Translations under genes and position numbers: made by a program
Assembly: GCF_035046485.1 (NCBI RefSeq)
Contig: NC_085136.1
Span: 160,019,963 to 160,083,962, forward strand
Length of the DNA stretch: 64,000 nt
From: Aedes albopictus
Taxonomy: Eukaryota; Arthropoda; Insecta; Diptera; Culicidae
Direction of reading: 5' to 3'
Shown: one piece after another, positions 34,318 to 46,252 of the stretch
How the letters are laid out: the number at the start of each line of letters is the position of its first letter
Position numbering within the stretch: the first letter of the stretch is position 1
Notes under the pieces: generated by a model
What the model saw: only the letters and a program-made list of their open reading frames with translations
Told to the model about the DNA's origin: nothing
Databases searched by the model: none

Positions 34318-34874
34318 TCGCCGGGTGTTTTTAATGGGCGCCCAGGAGATAATATTTTACCTGAGCTTCCACTCCAAAAAAAGATTCACCCCCGCACCAA
34401 ATGTATCATGTACAAGACGCTAATAAGACCGGTGGTCCTCTACGGACACGAGACAAGGATCATGCTCGAGGAGGACCTGCAAGCACTCGGAATTTTCGAG
34501 CGACGCATGTTAAGGACGATCTTCAGCGGTGTACAGGAGAATGGTGTGTGGCGGACAAGAATGAGCTACGAGCTCGCTGCATTCTACGGTGAACCCAACA
34601 TCCTGAAGGTGGCTAAAGCTGGACGGATACGGTGGGCAGGGCATGTTGCAAGAATGCCGGACAACAACCCTGCAAAGTTGGTGTTTGCTAACCATCCGGT
34701 TGGTACAAGAAGGCGTGGAGCGCAGAGAGCACGATGGATGGACCAGGTGGAGCGTGATCTGGCGAGCGTGACCGACGTTGAAGAGCTGTAGCTACAAATC
34801 GTGTATTAGGGCGGCAAATTGTTGATTCAGTGTTATCATGAATTTGATGTTGAAATAAATAAATGAAATAAATT
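34318..34874 (+). mobile_element. RTE-type (JAM1-like) LINE, intact 3' end
   Basis: An open frame ends at 34791 with RPVVLYGHETRIMLEEDLQ, LGIFERRMLRTIFSG, RIRWAGHVARMPDNNPAKLV and ARWMDQVERDLASV. This is the C-terminal domain of RTE-clade proteins. A short 3' UTR ends in ATAAATAAATGAAATAAAT, the simple tail typical of RTE elements. It is 5' truncated near 34380 and open to the stop, so less decayed than the other RTE pieces here. Confidence 0.8.
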
Positions 34875-35180
34875 AAGACCAAAACATTGGATGTCAACAC
34901 GTCCTGCAAGCGAGCGCTGAATTGGAATCCGGCAGTAAAGCGAGCAGCCGTCCAGGATGTAGATCAGATTACGTTGGCCCTATGGGCCCGCAGAGTTGCT
35001 CAGGATACATGAGTGAGTGAATGAGTAGAGCTCCTGGCCTCCTGACACTAGCCTCCCCACGTGCTTTATGATCTAAACAAAGACAGCTGGGCACTAAAAT
35101 GGGCTATTACTTGTGGAAATGCTCATAGTACATTATGCTGAGAAGTCGGCTGAGATAACACCAGAACGAAGAAGAGTTGA
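34875..35180 (+). mobile_element. Unassigned segment ending in a SINE 3' tail
   Basis: The last 80 bp (gtggaaatgctcatagtaca, gctgagaagtcggctgag, gaagaagagttgag) match the 3' end shared by Feilai-like SINEs. The upstream 200 bp contain a coding-like trace, but no family is recognised. Confidence 0.5.
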
Positions 35181-36300
35181 GATGTAAGCATACTAGGTCT
35201 GATCCAGTATAGAGCAAAAGAGGCTCGAAAACCAGCAAATGTTCTTTTATTGGCTGACTACACAGAGATTGTAACCTCACTGTTGGTACGTAGTATCAGT
35301 TAGCCAGTTGTTAGGTGTCCTTTTCATTTTTTCTCAGAACTCTATTCGAAGTTTCATATAGAATAGTTGCATGACAAGTGGCCTAAAGTTCGAAGATCTA
35401 CCTTGGAATTCTTTGTTAACCCGGCCTTTCACGATTCGGTCGACTAGTTTGGTATCAATTTTTGAAGACCCGCGACAACCCCACACGATGAAATAAATCC
35501 AACCATCAATTGATATAAAAATACCTAGAACACACTTAGATACACCGTACGACCAATGGCAGAGGTTTAAATATTAATAACGTCGAGACGGTTTCGATTT
35601 TTTTCCCATAGGCCTCAGAAGCTGCACACCAAAAAGTGCACAGAGATCGTTTCGTGACGTGAAACAGTCAAACGCTCGCCACTCTGCCACCGGCCGATCA
35701 TCGGCACCGGGTTTTCATTTCGTTATGATGAAGTAATCAACCAATAGTTGTTGTAATCGACGACGTCAACAGTAGTATGGCAGTAGAAACGCCCGCCCGC
35801 CCATCCGAACGCGATATGGCAACCGACAACGAACGGTGGTGGTATCACACGACGATAGACAAGCGACAGATGATGGTGGAGACAGCAACCAGCACCGCGG
35901 TGCGCGGAGGTGGTCTACTCGTTCAAGTTCAAATCAATCGAAGCACTACACATACTCGCGTTGAAGCGCTCAGCCCGATATTGATGCATTGCTGCTGCAG
36001 CTGTTCTGTGCTACCTATCTGGCTGGCTGTAACAACAACCAACGGCTCATCGCGTCACACAAGATTACACGGTGGGGCTCGGGTTTGAAAATTATGATAA
36101 ATCAGCACATTGGCGACATCCATATTTATCCATCACATCCATATCCTCAGAAGTTTGCTTGTATCTAATTTAAAGCTGCTGGACAACAATGATTTTTGTA
36201 CTTTTACAGCTATCATAGCTTCAAAGGTCTTCCATAAGATCCTCAAGTTTTGAGCTCAGAGTACATGAATAAACTGTTTTTGTTTATATTGTACATAATC
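35181..36300. other. No recognisable gene
   Basis: Unassigned. The 35600-36080 part is relatively GC-rich and has a frame of about 100 codons (35777-36088) without any recognisable domain. I treat it as non-coding. Confidence 0.35.
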
Positions 36301-36303
36301 CCC

Positions 36304-36436
36304 AGGGCCCAACAGACACAGCTGTAAATGCGTGGGTATTCAGGATGACCATGCTGAGCGTGACGAGTGGATTCGATTCATGGTCGGTCCAGGAAATCTT
36401 TGTAATGGAAATGTCCTTGCATTCAGTCTTGGAGTC
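36304..36436 (+). mobile_element. Feilai-like tRNA-derived SINE, 5' part
   Basis: gcgtgggtattcaggatgac, catgctgagcgtgacg, the B-box-like GGATTCGATTC and ggtcggtccaggaaatcttt follow the order known for Feilai-like SINEs. It joins directly to R1-type coding sequence, so the 3' end is lost. Confidence 0.65.
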
Positions 36437-37532
36437 AACTACAGACAACGCCCTACTATTGGACCCATACCACATCCCTCCCAATAACGGAAACTGGGTA
36501 GCGGATAAGGCCAAGCTAGCGGCGATCTGTACAGTCGGTCGTTTTCCGGTCCAGGAAATAATATCAACGACGCACGAGGGCTTCGCAATAGTGAAGATCA
36601 ATGGGGTGTACTACTGCAGTTGTTATGCCCCTCTCAGGTGGTCTTTGCTGAATTCGCTATCAAGCGCACTAATGGGATAGAGTCCAGTGGTGATCGGTGG
36701 GCGGTTGAGTGTGCTGGCCACTTGACTAACGCGAGAGACTGGGATTTACTCGAACCAATGGCTAGATCGAACGCGGATGTAGCGAACGTAGGCGACAAAA
36801 AAAAACCAGTTGAACGATGCAGAGTTCATCATTGACGTGACCTTCTGGAGCCCGGGTATAAAGCCTAGCTCGGACTGGAGAGTCGACGATATGCAGGGTA
36901 AAACGCGGTGATCTATCCAGCGATGATCTAGTCGGAACCCTAATCCGTGCATGAGACGCCGCAATGCCAAAATCATCCCTACCCAGAAACGGACACAAAC
37001 CGGTATACTGGTGGTGTCCAGAAATTGCAGGACTTCGCGCATCCTGCCTAAGAGCTAGAAGGAGGATCAAAGAGCTCACACCGATGAGGGTAGAATGGAG
37101 CCAAGTGAGGCCTACAGGGCGGCTAAACTGGCACTGAACAAAGAGATTGAGGCGCGTGCGGGCCTGCTTTGAAAATCTCTACCAGGCAGCCAACACAACC
37201 CCTTGGAGTGATGCGTACAGAGTAGTTATGGCCAAAACGAAGGGCAGGTCAGCACCCCCAGAACGCTGACCCGAGATGCTGCAGAAGATCGTAGAAACGC
37301 TGTTCCCACGCCACAACGCAAGACCACGGGCCTCCGTCCCCTATGGCAAAACCGGCCAATGCGAGGTCACCCAGGTCACGAACGACAAGCCCATCGCAAT
37401 AGCGAAGTCTTTGAAGTTGATCGAGGCTTTCGGATGGTATCTCGACAGTTTGTGCAGAACGTCTATGCAGATGTGCCTAGACAGAGGCGAATTTCCGGAG
37501 AGATGGATAAGGCAAAGATTGGTTTCACTAGT

Positions 37533-37694
37533 AACACACTTGTCACAGAAGAGTCACGGCGACCCAGGTTTTTGTTGCGCAAGTCACGGTGACTTACTTC
37601 TGGCAAGATAGTATTTATTTATTAGAAGTGAGTCACAGTGACTTCTGCGCTGCAAAAACCTGTGCCGCCATTACTCTTCTGTGACAAGTGTGTT
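37533..37694. mobile_element. About 160-bp MITE in the R1-type RT
   Basis: AACACACTTGTCACAGAAGAG and its inverse bound a core of palindromic gtcacggtgac repeats. The R1 frame is interrupted between RLVSL and the KLGKSPGDPS motif. The exact edge and target duplication are ambiguous (possibly CTA); a few extra bases lie on the right. Confidence 0.7.
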
Positions 37695-38285
37695 GCTTGT
37701 GTCTACTGTCCAAACTCGGGAAGTCACCTGGCGACCCGTCGGCATACAGACATATCTGCCTTTTGGACACCACTGGGCAACTATTGGAACGAATCATTCT
37801 GTCGAGGCTAATGGTCTATACCGAGAAACCCAATTACTCTAGCCTCTCGGATAACCAGTTCGGCTTCCGGAAGGGTCGAACGACGGTGGACGCTATTGGG
37901 GCTGTAACCAAAACGACCGATAGCGCTCCAAAAGAAGCGAACGGAAATCCGCTATTGCGAGGTCATTAAGCTGGACGTAAATAATGCGTTCAACAGCGTC
38001 AGCTGGGCTGCCATCGAGTGCGCCATACATCACCTAAGAGTCCCGGTTAGCTTATGCCGGATACTGGAGAGTTACTTCCAGAATTGGGTGCTAATCTCTG
38101 ACACCGAGGAAGGCGAGAGGAGCTACAACATCACCGCGATGGTAACTCAGGGCTCCATCCTGGGCCGGAACTATGGAACGCGGCGTATGATGGCGTATTG
38201 AGGCTCAAACTTCCACCGGGCGTAAAGCTGGTTGGCTATGCCAATGATATTACCCTCGTGGTTTATGGCGAGTCGCAATTGGCAT

Positions 38286-39133
38286 TAGGGGTCGCAGTAC
38301 CGACCACTTTCGGGGAGTACCGGTATTTCGGTACTGGGGCTTACAGTACCGGTAGTACCGGTAAAATATCGGTACTGGAAAATTTTTCACTAAAATGAAG
38401 AGTAATCTATACAGAAAATCTACAATTTGCCATGGGAATTCCGGTTTTCAGGGATGTCATAAAAGCTAACCAGGAAATACTAAATTGAACAAAAAATATA
38501 GATAGATAAAAAAATGATAGAAAGAAATGATACAACACAAACTGTTTTTGGAGCTATTGTTTAGCTTCTGCGCAGTTTCACAGGCAGTATCTTAGTCAAT
38601 CCTCAAAGAAACAGAAACAACCTTACATGTACCAAAATCAGATGAACAGCTGCAAGGTGAAAACAGAAGTAGATTAAACTGATTTTCTTTTTTTTTTTTT
38701 GTTTATATTTATGTGTATTTTAACTTATAGCTAATTCTACACTTAGATTTTCTTGATGATACTAGCAACCGATTCTAAAAAACTGAAAAAATAACAAGAA
38801 ACTCAAATTTAGGTATCATTTTTTATTCTGAGATAGTAAATACAATTCCAAAATTCAGCGTTCATTCGACCAATCATTGCTATGATATCCTGGATTTGCA
38901 GAAGGGTTGCATGTATGAAATTTTTGTTTGTTAAAGTACTTGGTTTTAAATGTATTCGTTTATTTCCGTTGCATATTGGCTATACTTATGACCGGATTTC
39001 AGCACTTCGGGAGAGATTTCACGGTACCGAAAGTACCGGTAAAATGGTTCAGACAGTACCGGTATTTCGGTACCAAAAATTGGTCGGTAATACCGGTATT
39101 TTCGGTACCGGTACTACCGGTACTACATCACTA
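38286..39133. mobile_element. 848-bp hAT-like element with TACCGGTA subterminal repeats
   Basis: ATTGGCAT is duplicated exactly at 38278-38285 and 39134-39141, an 8-bp duplication. The left end is TAGGGGTCGCAGTACCG and the right is the inverse of TAGTGATGTAGTACCGG. Within 110 bp of each end, ggtaccgg/taccggta/ggtatttcggtac motifs repeat many times. An 8-bp duplication, TAG ends and clustered subterminal motifs are hAT features. There is no transposase. The R1 frame resumes exactly after the right duplication. Confidence 0.85.
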
Positions 39134-39600
39134 ATTGGCATAGTGGAGGCCTGGATGAGGTCGAGACAGTTGGTACTCGCGCATCACAATGTCAAATAGT
39201 CCGGCAATAGTCTCGAGTAAGCGTAAGCTGCTCACGACAGTAGCGGTCTCCATACTACGGTATGGCCGCCGTTCCATGGTCGAATGCGCTAGTGGTGAAC
39301 CGAAACGTGAAGCGACTCGAGAGTACTCACAGACTAATGTGCCTTAGGGTGGTCAGCGCATACCACACGGGCTCAAAGGGCAGGGCATGATGCCCATAGC
39401 GCTGGTGGTGGCAGAGGACAAAGAGTTCGTCGAGCGACGCAATACAAGTGGCATCAGCCGCGGCAGAAATACGGTCGCAGGGTTCGGAAGTTGGCTACGC
39501 ATGTCATACTATCTGCACATTTTCCTTCCCTTCGACAGTAGTGCAGATTACCCATCCAGATCTGCTCGGAATTAAGGCATTCAGATCATCAAGTACCGGA

Positions 39601-40478
39601 TGAACCTGTAACTAAGGTCTCATCATGAATTTTGAATTTGTGATAGCAAATATGAGATATGTATATGATTTACTGCATAGAGCTGTTGTACTGAGATTAA
39701 CCACAGCAGGCGCTATGGTGCGTTTGGCTGTGGTATGAACTGTCAAGCGGGCAATGCTTGTATCCCTGCTAGCATAGCAACCCAACAGCATTCATTCTTG
39801 CCACTTGCGAACCGACGTCAGCTTGGATTAGTTGAGTGTGCTGCACGTGAGGGGTGATTCCTTCCCAGAGAAATCCTAAACTCCACAGCAAAGATTTGAT
39901 TTCGTGAAAAACACCGATCAAGGTAATTTTTATATCGTTTCTGTTGACATTCTTGGAGAAATTTTATAGATCCGATCTAGTTTTTTGTGAGTTTGTTTTC
40001 AGAAGTTTACTCAAAAACTCAATACGTACAGCAATTTTACCAGAAATTCATGATTAAAAATTATCCAGAATGAGTCTTCATTGGTTTCCAAAAATAACGC
40101 AACAAATGAAGTAAATATTTTTTCAAGGATGCCCACTACAGTATATCCAGCAAGGTCTTCGGAAATTCTTTTAAGAACCCTGAAATCTCACCTAGAGATT
40201 ATTCAGATTCCTTCCGAAGTGTTTTAAGATCCACTAGAATGACTCTCAAAAAACTCCATTTTTGTTTAAAGAATGGCTTTGATGAACCTGGGTCTTTGAT
40301 TAAAATTCCAAAGCCTCGCTAGGAAAGTCCCTTCGAAAATTTTGAACAATGAACCCAAGGGTTTTCAAAGTAATTTCCCAAAAAAAAACAGAAATGTAGG
40401 TAAGTGTCTCCACAGCTTCCATAGTTTTCTAGCGTCGGTATTGTATATTTTTGTATGATTTTGAACTAAATAGTCTAA
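39601..40478. other. No recognisable gene
   Basis: AT-rich unassigned DNA downstream of the R1-type element. No repeat or domain is seen. Confidence 0.4.
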
Positions 40479-40632
40479 GGGTCCATTGATGAAATACGTC
40501 CAATCTAGAGGAAGAGAGAGGGGGTTCTCAGATGTATGACAAGTAGATTATAAAGCATACGAAAATCCATACGTAGGGTAAGGACGGTAGAAAATATCCA
40601 TTTTTTGCGTAGCGTGCTTCATGGATGCTCCT
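40479..40632. mobile_element. 154-bp MITE, TAA duplication
   Basis: GGGTCCATTGATGAA and the inverse of AGGAGCATCCATGAA bound a core with gagagagggggttc. TAA lies at 40476-40478 and 40633-40635. Architecture and length match the TAG-flanked MITE at 10013, so both likely belong to one Harbinger-like family group. Confidence 0.65.
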
Positions 40633-40635
40633 TAA

Positions 40636-42926
40636 CATAATTTACTCAACATTATAAATATACGAAAACTACAAAACTACAAAACCTAAATAACATCGAC
40701 ATGAAATACTTTTTTTTCAAATTCTCCGATTGACTCCGAAATTTCCTGAAATTTCAAGGATTTTTAAGTTGTTTTTTTATTAACGCACTAATTTGTACGA
40801 AGGTTCTCAGAATTTAATGATTTATGTTTTCAGTAGTAGGCTTCATATGCACAGTTCTCTAAATTGAAAACAATCAGGGTCGCTTATTTTTTTCGGAAAA
40901 CTCACTTACTTTCAAAAGTCATAACTCAAGAACGAAGCATCGTGTTTAGACACAATGTTTTTTGTTGTGAAAAAAATAGAAAGGAATTTCATAAGCAAAA
41001 CTTTTTGTGAAAAAAATAAAAAAAACTGAATTTGATCATTTTCCCGGATTCTTTTCAATAAATGGCTGTGTTTGTGTAAATTAGAAGATAAGTTTTGATG
41101 TTGAAGAGTTCAGCACGGAACTTACATTACTATATTCAGATTAACATTCTACATGGAGTCAATTATTAGAAGATCTCTTATTAAGAAAATAATGTCATGT
41201 AGATTATTTGCTCTACCAATTACATACTTCAAATAAATTTGAAGTCTAATGCAGACATCAAAAACACCGTGAACAGGGAACCTACAAGGCAAGTCGTGTA
41301 GTAGCATCAGCAGTAGCAGAAGATGTAATAGCGTTTAAATTTAATGGGAAATAAATAAGTGTGAAATATAGATCGCGTATCGTGTGACGGAGGTGCATCG
41401 GCGAGTGTGTGCATAGGCGATAGTGTGCTTCTGATAGGTTAAGGTTGATCTATTTTTTTTTTCTTAGTTTGCTTGTTTGTTTTCTTTCATGTATATGGCA
41501 TATACCGTCGAGGTCTGCTCTGATCCAACTTGATGCGTTTGGTGCTACATATCATCTATGAAAGCATTCACTAGAATCTAAGCAAGCCTTATAGCAATAA
41601 CTTGTTGTGATGCGGGAAAATATATAGATTTGAAACACACATACACTCCGATGTAAGTTTTTGCTTCCAAATCACTGCACAGCATAAGATGACCTTTCTC
41701 TCCACTGCTGCTCCACTGCAATTAATCCATTCTCTTCACCGTGAGATGTCGTTCGCTGACAGCACAGTTTTGCCGATTTACGTCACAAATTACGGCACAC
41801 TAGCGTTGCGATTCCAACGCCCGAGTTGACCGAATCTTTTCACACGACGTTGATCATATTTTTAGCTTACACTATTCCAACGCGAATATGAATCAATCCT
41901 GAAGAGTAATCATCAAAATCTGCTCTTTGTGGCACTGGGAAACCAACCAAATCGATAACACAGCACTTTCCCCACACAAACAGCGAGAGAGGAGAAAAAG
42001 CTCCCCCTTTTTACACCGACGAATTCGCGGCACGGAATACTAATCGCATCCTTCTCCTTTGTTACCACTCTGATAACTGAGAGCGAACTGAGGAGGCATT
42101 GAAATGTGGTACCTTGGAAGATGGAAACACTCCTGACCAGGAATGGCCTGCTTCGTTACCACAATCGACGACGCTCACTTCGATTTGGTCTGGCTGCTTT
42201 GGTTCATCCCCTGATGGTGAACCATGTGGTTTACACACATACACGATTTGATTATTATTAGATCATGTTTTCCCCCATACTGCTCCAGACACCTGTATCC
42301 TTCAGTTCCCGTATCATGCACACTGCAAGTCCGAATCCAAATCGAACATTCTATAACCCAAGCCCCCAGAAATTGGCAGTCGCACACAGGCCGCAGTAAC
42401 CGTTACACAAAAATTTCGCGTGGAAAAATCAACAAAATTCGTCACATTAATCACCAATATAGCAGCTCACAGCACCGATATATGTACATACACAACACAG
42501 GTAGGTATCACCAAACCGCGCTGCGAATCGAACTCGGAACAAGAGTACCTATAGGAGCCAACCGACAAACACTCGCCCGATGGAGCCGACGGAGACGAAC
42601 CACTTGTGCACTCGAATGCGATCGTTTGGCTTGTGCGGAAAATTATCACCCGAAATTTTCACTTTCCATGAAAGCGATTTTTCCTATCTCACCTCGCCGT
42701 TGTCGTAATAGAGGCATAGGTATCCCTGCTCAGCAGGCGGTGGTACGGTGGTAATGGACTCAAAAATGAGCAATGGCATTCGCTCACACTCTCTCTTGAG
42801 CGCGCGATTCATATTCAAGTTGTCCTAGCGCAGCATTTCTCAACTGAGTTGGAGAATTTGACAACAATAGAAAACTAGTAGCAGGGACGATTGCGAGTTG
42901 CACCAGTTACATTTGCTCGATTTCAG
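40636..42926. other. No recognisable gene
   Basis: AT-rich to 41650, then more mixed composition to 42850. No coding sequence, RNA gene or repeat is supported. The frame at 42224-42754 lacks recognisable domain content. Confidence 0.4.
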
Positions 42927-43000
42927 GTACATCTTCCCAATCGACGAACGCGGACGGAATCTCAAGAAATGTTTGGAAACAACGCTTGGAAGCGATAAAT
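42927..43000 (+). CDS. Candidate isolated exon of an unknown host gene
   Basis: A TTTCAG acceptor precedes and a GTATGT donor follows a 74-bp segment. The segment is open in one frame, giving YIFPIDERGRNLKKCLETT and then LGSDK. Phases are +1 at entry and one base left at exit. The composition looks protein-like, unlike the AT-rich surroundings. I do not recognise the protein and found no partner exons in the window. A chance splice-site pair is a real alternative. Confidence 0.25.
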
Positions 43001-43429
43001 GTATGTCACGTGCTTTTTATTTTTTCATATTCTTTATCCAAAGTGTCTTCCAAATAGGCATCAGATGCCTGATTCGCCAAAGACTGTCATGGTTGATTGG
43101 AGGACCACCGGCCTTATAACTCTTTTGTGCATGGTACATTTGGGGCGGGGGTGAACCTTTCTTCACCGTAGTTTCTTCTGGAACCTCTAGTAGGCACGAT
43201 TTCCAACCTCCGGATTTCACGACTCACTTTGTTGCTAGCCGACAGTAGGTTGCAAGGTAGAGGAATTCCTCAACTATCTTGAAGGTATTCCCATCGGGAC
43301 ATTAGACGTGTTCCTGTCGTGTTAGGTTCCGCATTTACCACCAGTCCGCCGCCAATGCTGCTTTGCGTTTCAAGCGGATGCACATGTCTATGTCGCCCAA
43401 AAAGCACACGAATTGACCGGATTTTGTGA
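43001..43429 (-). pseudogene. Possible LINE RT C-terminal scrap
   Basis: The minus strand around 43312-43150 reads DGNTFKIVEEFLYL in one frame, then LLSASNKVSREIRRLEIVPT in another. This resembles the post-palm region of RTE/CR1-like RTs, with frameshifts. The call is weak. Confidence 0.35.
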
Positions 43430-44424
43430 ATATCGTGCCCCGGCTAGCCAGCACAGTTCATTACGCCTTCCAGAGCGATGTTGGTTGTCGTGTAGTTACC
43501 GACTTGGAATAGCACTACGGATGACCTGTTCCGGTGGTAGGAGCCCACCAAACAGGGAAAAACCTAATCAAGGTGTAAAGCGACCCGTGCCGAGGAATGA
43601 GTGATCGAGGGTGTGAAAAAGATGCTCGATCATCAACGGAGCATGTGGGGCACTTGGGCACCCCCAGTTGTCGGAGGCAACTACGTATGTAGTGCCAGCA
43701 TTGGAACCCCGATTTCCTCCCGGCTAACTTGTCGGGTGAGTTCATGCATGAGGATGAGGGCTATCAACAAAAACAGGGATGTGTTCTCTGCGATGGATAC
43801 GCGGGTAGCCCCAAAAGTGTGACGGATGCGATTACCTTTGACAAGCAATCACAGGAGCGTGTGAGGCAGCCGTCAGATGAGCAGCTACCAGGCGGCGCGG
43901 CGCCCGGCGAAAGTAAAGGTTACGAAGTCTACCCCAAGGTCTGCCCAGACGAAGGCCTTCGCTTTCGTATGAAGTCCAAAAAGTATGTCGGATGCGACTG
44001 CATGTGTTAAGCACTCGCAGAAGCGGATGAGGCAGCCGTCACGTGAGGAGCTGCCTGGTGGTGCCCGCAAAGCTAGGAGAATAATAACCCCGAAGGTCGG
44101 CAGTAATGTCGGCAAGTCGGACCCCAGCCGGACATCCCAGAAAGCAGGGAAGGGTGGGTCTGAAAAGGCTGGCCCCACAGAGTAGGGTGAACCAAGAGGA
44201 GGACCCCCTTGGACGAAAGCCGAACGAAAGAGAAAGAAGAAAAAACCGCAGGTCGAGGAAAACAGGGACGCCAAACCAAGAAGGCGTAAAAGAGTAGGTG
44301 CCAAGCGCGAAAAAGGCGACGCGAACAGTTTAAATACTCGGACATCTTGAAGGCGTTGCGAAGCGACGCCAAGCTCGTGGATCTGCGAGCCGACGTGCGC
44401 ATTATCAGACGTACTGTCTCTAAA
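43430..44424 (+). pseudogene. R1-type LINE leader and ORF1 (gag-like), broken
   Basis: The leader at 43430-43720 is followed by two diverged copies of one coding stretch. The first holds RVRQPSDEQLPGGA near 43859, the second RMRQPSREELPGGA near 44023, indicating an internal duplication of about 165 bp. After a frameshift a basic tract follows (PPWTKAERKRKKKKP near 44204), then SDILKALRSDAKLVDLRADV near 44340. A highly basic, Lys/Arg-rich ORF1 followed by this helical motif is typical of R1-clade gag-like proteins that bind element RNA. The copy is truncated before the zinc-knuckle region. It is not contiguous with the R1 copy at 36-39 kb. Confidence 0.65.
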
Positions 44425-44443
44425 ATGAAAACTCTCATTTTTA

Positions 44444-44560
44444 GTAAACATCCACGCCATATTATTCAATTGCAAAATACATGCTCATGTGAGTGCACGA
44501 GCTGATTTAAAAAATGTGTGTATTTATGTAACACATTTTATGTGAGGCATGGATGTTTAC
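44444..44560. mobile_element. 117-bp TA-flanked MITE
   Basis: GTAAACATCCACGCC pairs with ggcatggatgtttac at the other end, with TA at 44442-44443 and 44561-44562. It sits right at the truncation point of the R1-type ORF1. Confidence 0.6.
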
Positions 44561-44562
44561 TA

Positions 44563-44980
44563 AAATGTGCAGGTCGAACACATTTTTCAGCGTAGCCGTT
44601 TTTGCGTGTCGTAAGGGTGAAATGATCCTATATCACGCAGAAAAATCTACGGTAAAAATAACCATATTTGAGGTAAATTCAAAAGGAATTTGACATTGTT
44701 TTGGCCGCAATGAGAATGTATGATTGTTTTCACAATCCTGTATGATAGTTTTTACAATTCTGAATTTTTGTCCCTAAATCGGAAATCTGATTGAAATAAC
44801 AATAGTTTCAGGCTTTTGACGTGGGTTGTCAACTATGGTAGGCTCTCGGGAAGCTGCTAGATTGATGAAAGCAACGATTAACAGTGTACGAAACCACATG
44901 AGCACATCGGGTGAACTGTCAGCTCAGTGTATGATTCCTTTGAATGTATTAAACTTTTTGAATTTAGATATTTTCAAGAA
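44563..44980. other. No recognisable gene
   Basis: AT-rich spacer between the small MITE and the large foldback. Nothing is identified. Confidence 0.4.
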
Positions 44981-46252
44981 GGGTAACTCTCGCTGAGACC
45001 GTCCCACTATTTACACCATGTCTTCAAAAATGTTTAAGGTGGCGATTTTCTGAAAGTACCCCCCAAAAAAGTAACAAAAATGCATTTGGTTTATCAATTT
45101 GATGGACCCCCCGTTAGTTAAAGCCACAACCATTTTTGCGGACCCCTCGATTTTGATCAATTGTTGGCTCATTTAAACCGTTATAACTCAAAAGTTTCTC
45201 CAAAACCCACCTCATAACAAAATGTTGTTGAAAAGAGGAAAGATAGGGCTACTATTTACAGTTATAAAAAGTTGGGTCGGCCATATTGGTTTTGGCCGCC
45301 ATCTTGGATTTTTATACCAAAACTGTTTTTTCACCATGTTGGCAACCACCGATTTTCAAAATTTTTGCGTCAATCGAAAGCAGGGACATTTTTACACAAC
45401 ATATCAAAAATTTAGAGATGTATCTTTTTCCTATCAAAAGTTATCTGCACTTTTGTAAATCATGACACTTTAACGCACTGGGCCAGGTGCCGGTTGTTTA
45501 CATAAATGCAGCGCTATTAAACAGTGTTTACGAACAATTATTTGAAACCTGAACCCACTAATGGAAAGCTGAAGGTTTAAGCTTTTCAAAACACCAAACA
45601 ACTTTAAAAAGCAATGTCCGCATCATTGAGAAACAGTCAAAAACGGGAACGAACCTCCAATTTTCCCTAATTTGGCTGCAGGTGCCGTTGTGTATACAAG
45701 CAGGCGCCAACTTTGATGCTTTTGGGTGTCGTTGCCGGTGCGCAAGGAAATGTATGAAGAAAACGTGTCATGATTAACAAAAGTGCAGATAACTTTTGAT
45801 AGGAAAAAGATACATCTCTAAATTTTTGATATGTTGTGTAAAAATGGCCCCGCTTTCGATTGACGCAAAGATTTTGAAAATCGGTGGTTGCCAACATGGT
45901 GAAAAAACAGTTTTGGTATAAAAATCCAAGATGGCGGCCAAAACCAATATGGCCGACCCAACTTTTTATAACTGTAAATAGTAGCCCTATCTTTTCTCTT
46001 TTCAACAACATTTTGTTATGAGGTGATTTTTGGAGAAACTTTTGAGTTATAACGGTTTAAGTGAGCCAACAATTGATAAAAATCGAGGGGTCCGCAAAAA
46101 TGGTTGTGGCTCTAACTAACGGGGGGTCCATCAAATTGATTAACAAAATGCATTTTTGTTACTTTTTTGAGGAGGACTTTCAGAGAATCTCCACCTTAAA
46201 CATTTTTAAAGACATGGTGTAAATAATGGGACGGTCTCAGCGAGAGTTACCC
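44981..46252. mobile_element. 1.27-kb foldback element
   Basis: Both ends read GGGTAACTCTCGCTGAGACC inward. Arms of about 490 bp (44981-45470 and 45765-46252) are nearly identical inverses around a loop of about 290 bp. AGAA lies on both outer sides and could be the target duplication. The mirrored 78-codon frames (MLLKRGKIGLLFT..., 45222 plus and 46011 minus) are one sequence read from each arm and are not evidence of a gene. A related right-arm copy lies at 50780-51956. Confidence 0.85.

Larger units (their letters stand above)
36437..39600 (+). pseudogene. R1-type non-LTR retrotransposon with two insertions
   Basis: Endonuclease: LLDPYHIPPNNGNWVADKAK near 36457, FAIVKINGVYYCSCYAP near 36585 and LTNARDWDLLEPMARSN near 36724. 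RT: MLQKIVETLFPRHNARP at 37276, KSPGDPSAYRHICLLDTTGQ near 37711, NQFGFRKGRTTVDAIGAV near 37852, VKLVGYANDITLVVYGES near 38223. The last carries the catalytic YAND in place of YADD. C-terminal: VEAWMRSRQLVLAHHNV after the hAT-like insertion, then AVSILRYGG and RLMCLRVVSAYH-type motifs to about 39370. These are R1-clade arrangements, elements that often prefer specific targets. Frameshifts and stops are numerous, and two insertions (37533, 38286) lie inside. ORF1 is missing here. Confidence 0.8.

Noticed and set aside
35777..36088. 103-codon GC-richer frame as a gene
   Set aside because: No recognisable domain, no splice context, and the composition alone is not enough.
42224..42754. 176-codon plus-strand frame
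   Set aside because: No domain, low complexity of fit, overlapping opposite-strand frames of similar size, and no splice or promoter support.
43885..44475. 196-residue minus-strand frame
   Set aside because: It is the antisense of the R1-type ORF1 on the plus strand, whose basic motif and leader are recognisable.
45222..46011. Two near-identical 78-114-residue proteins on opposite strands
   Set aside because: They are one sequence read from the two arms of a foldback element; a third copy sits in the 51.5-kb relative. There is no independent coding evidence.
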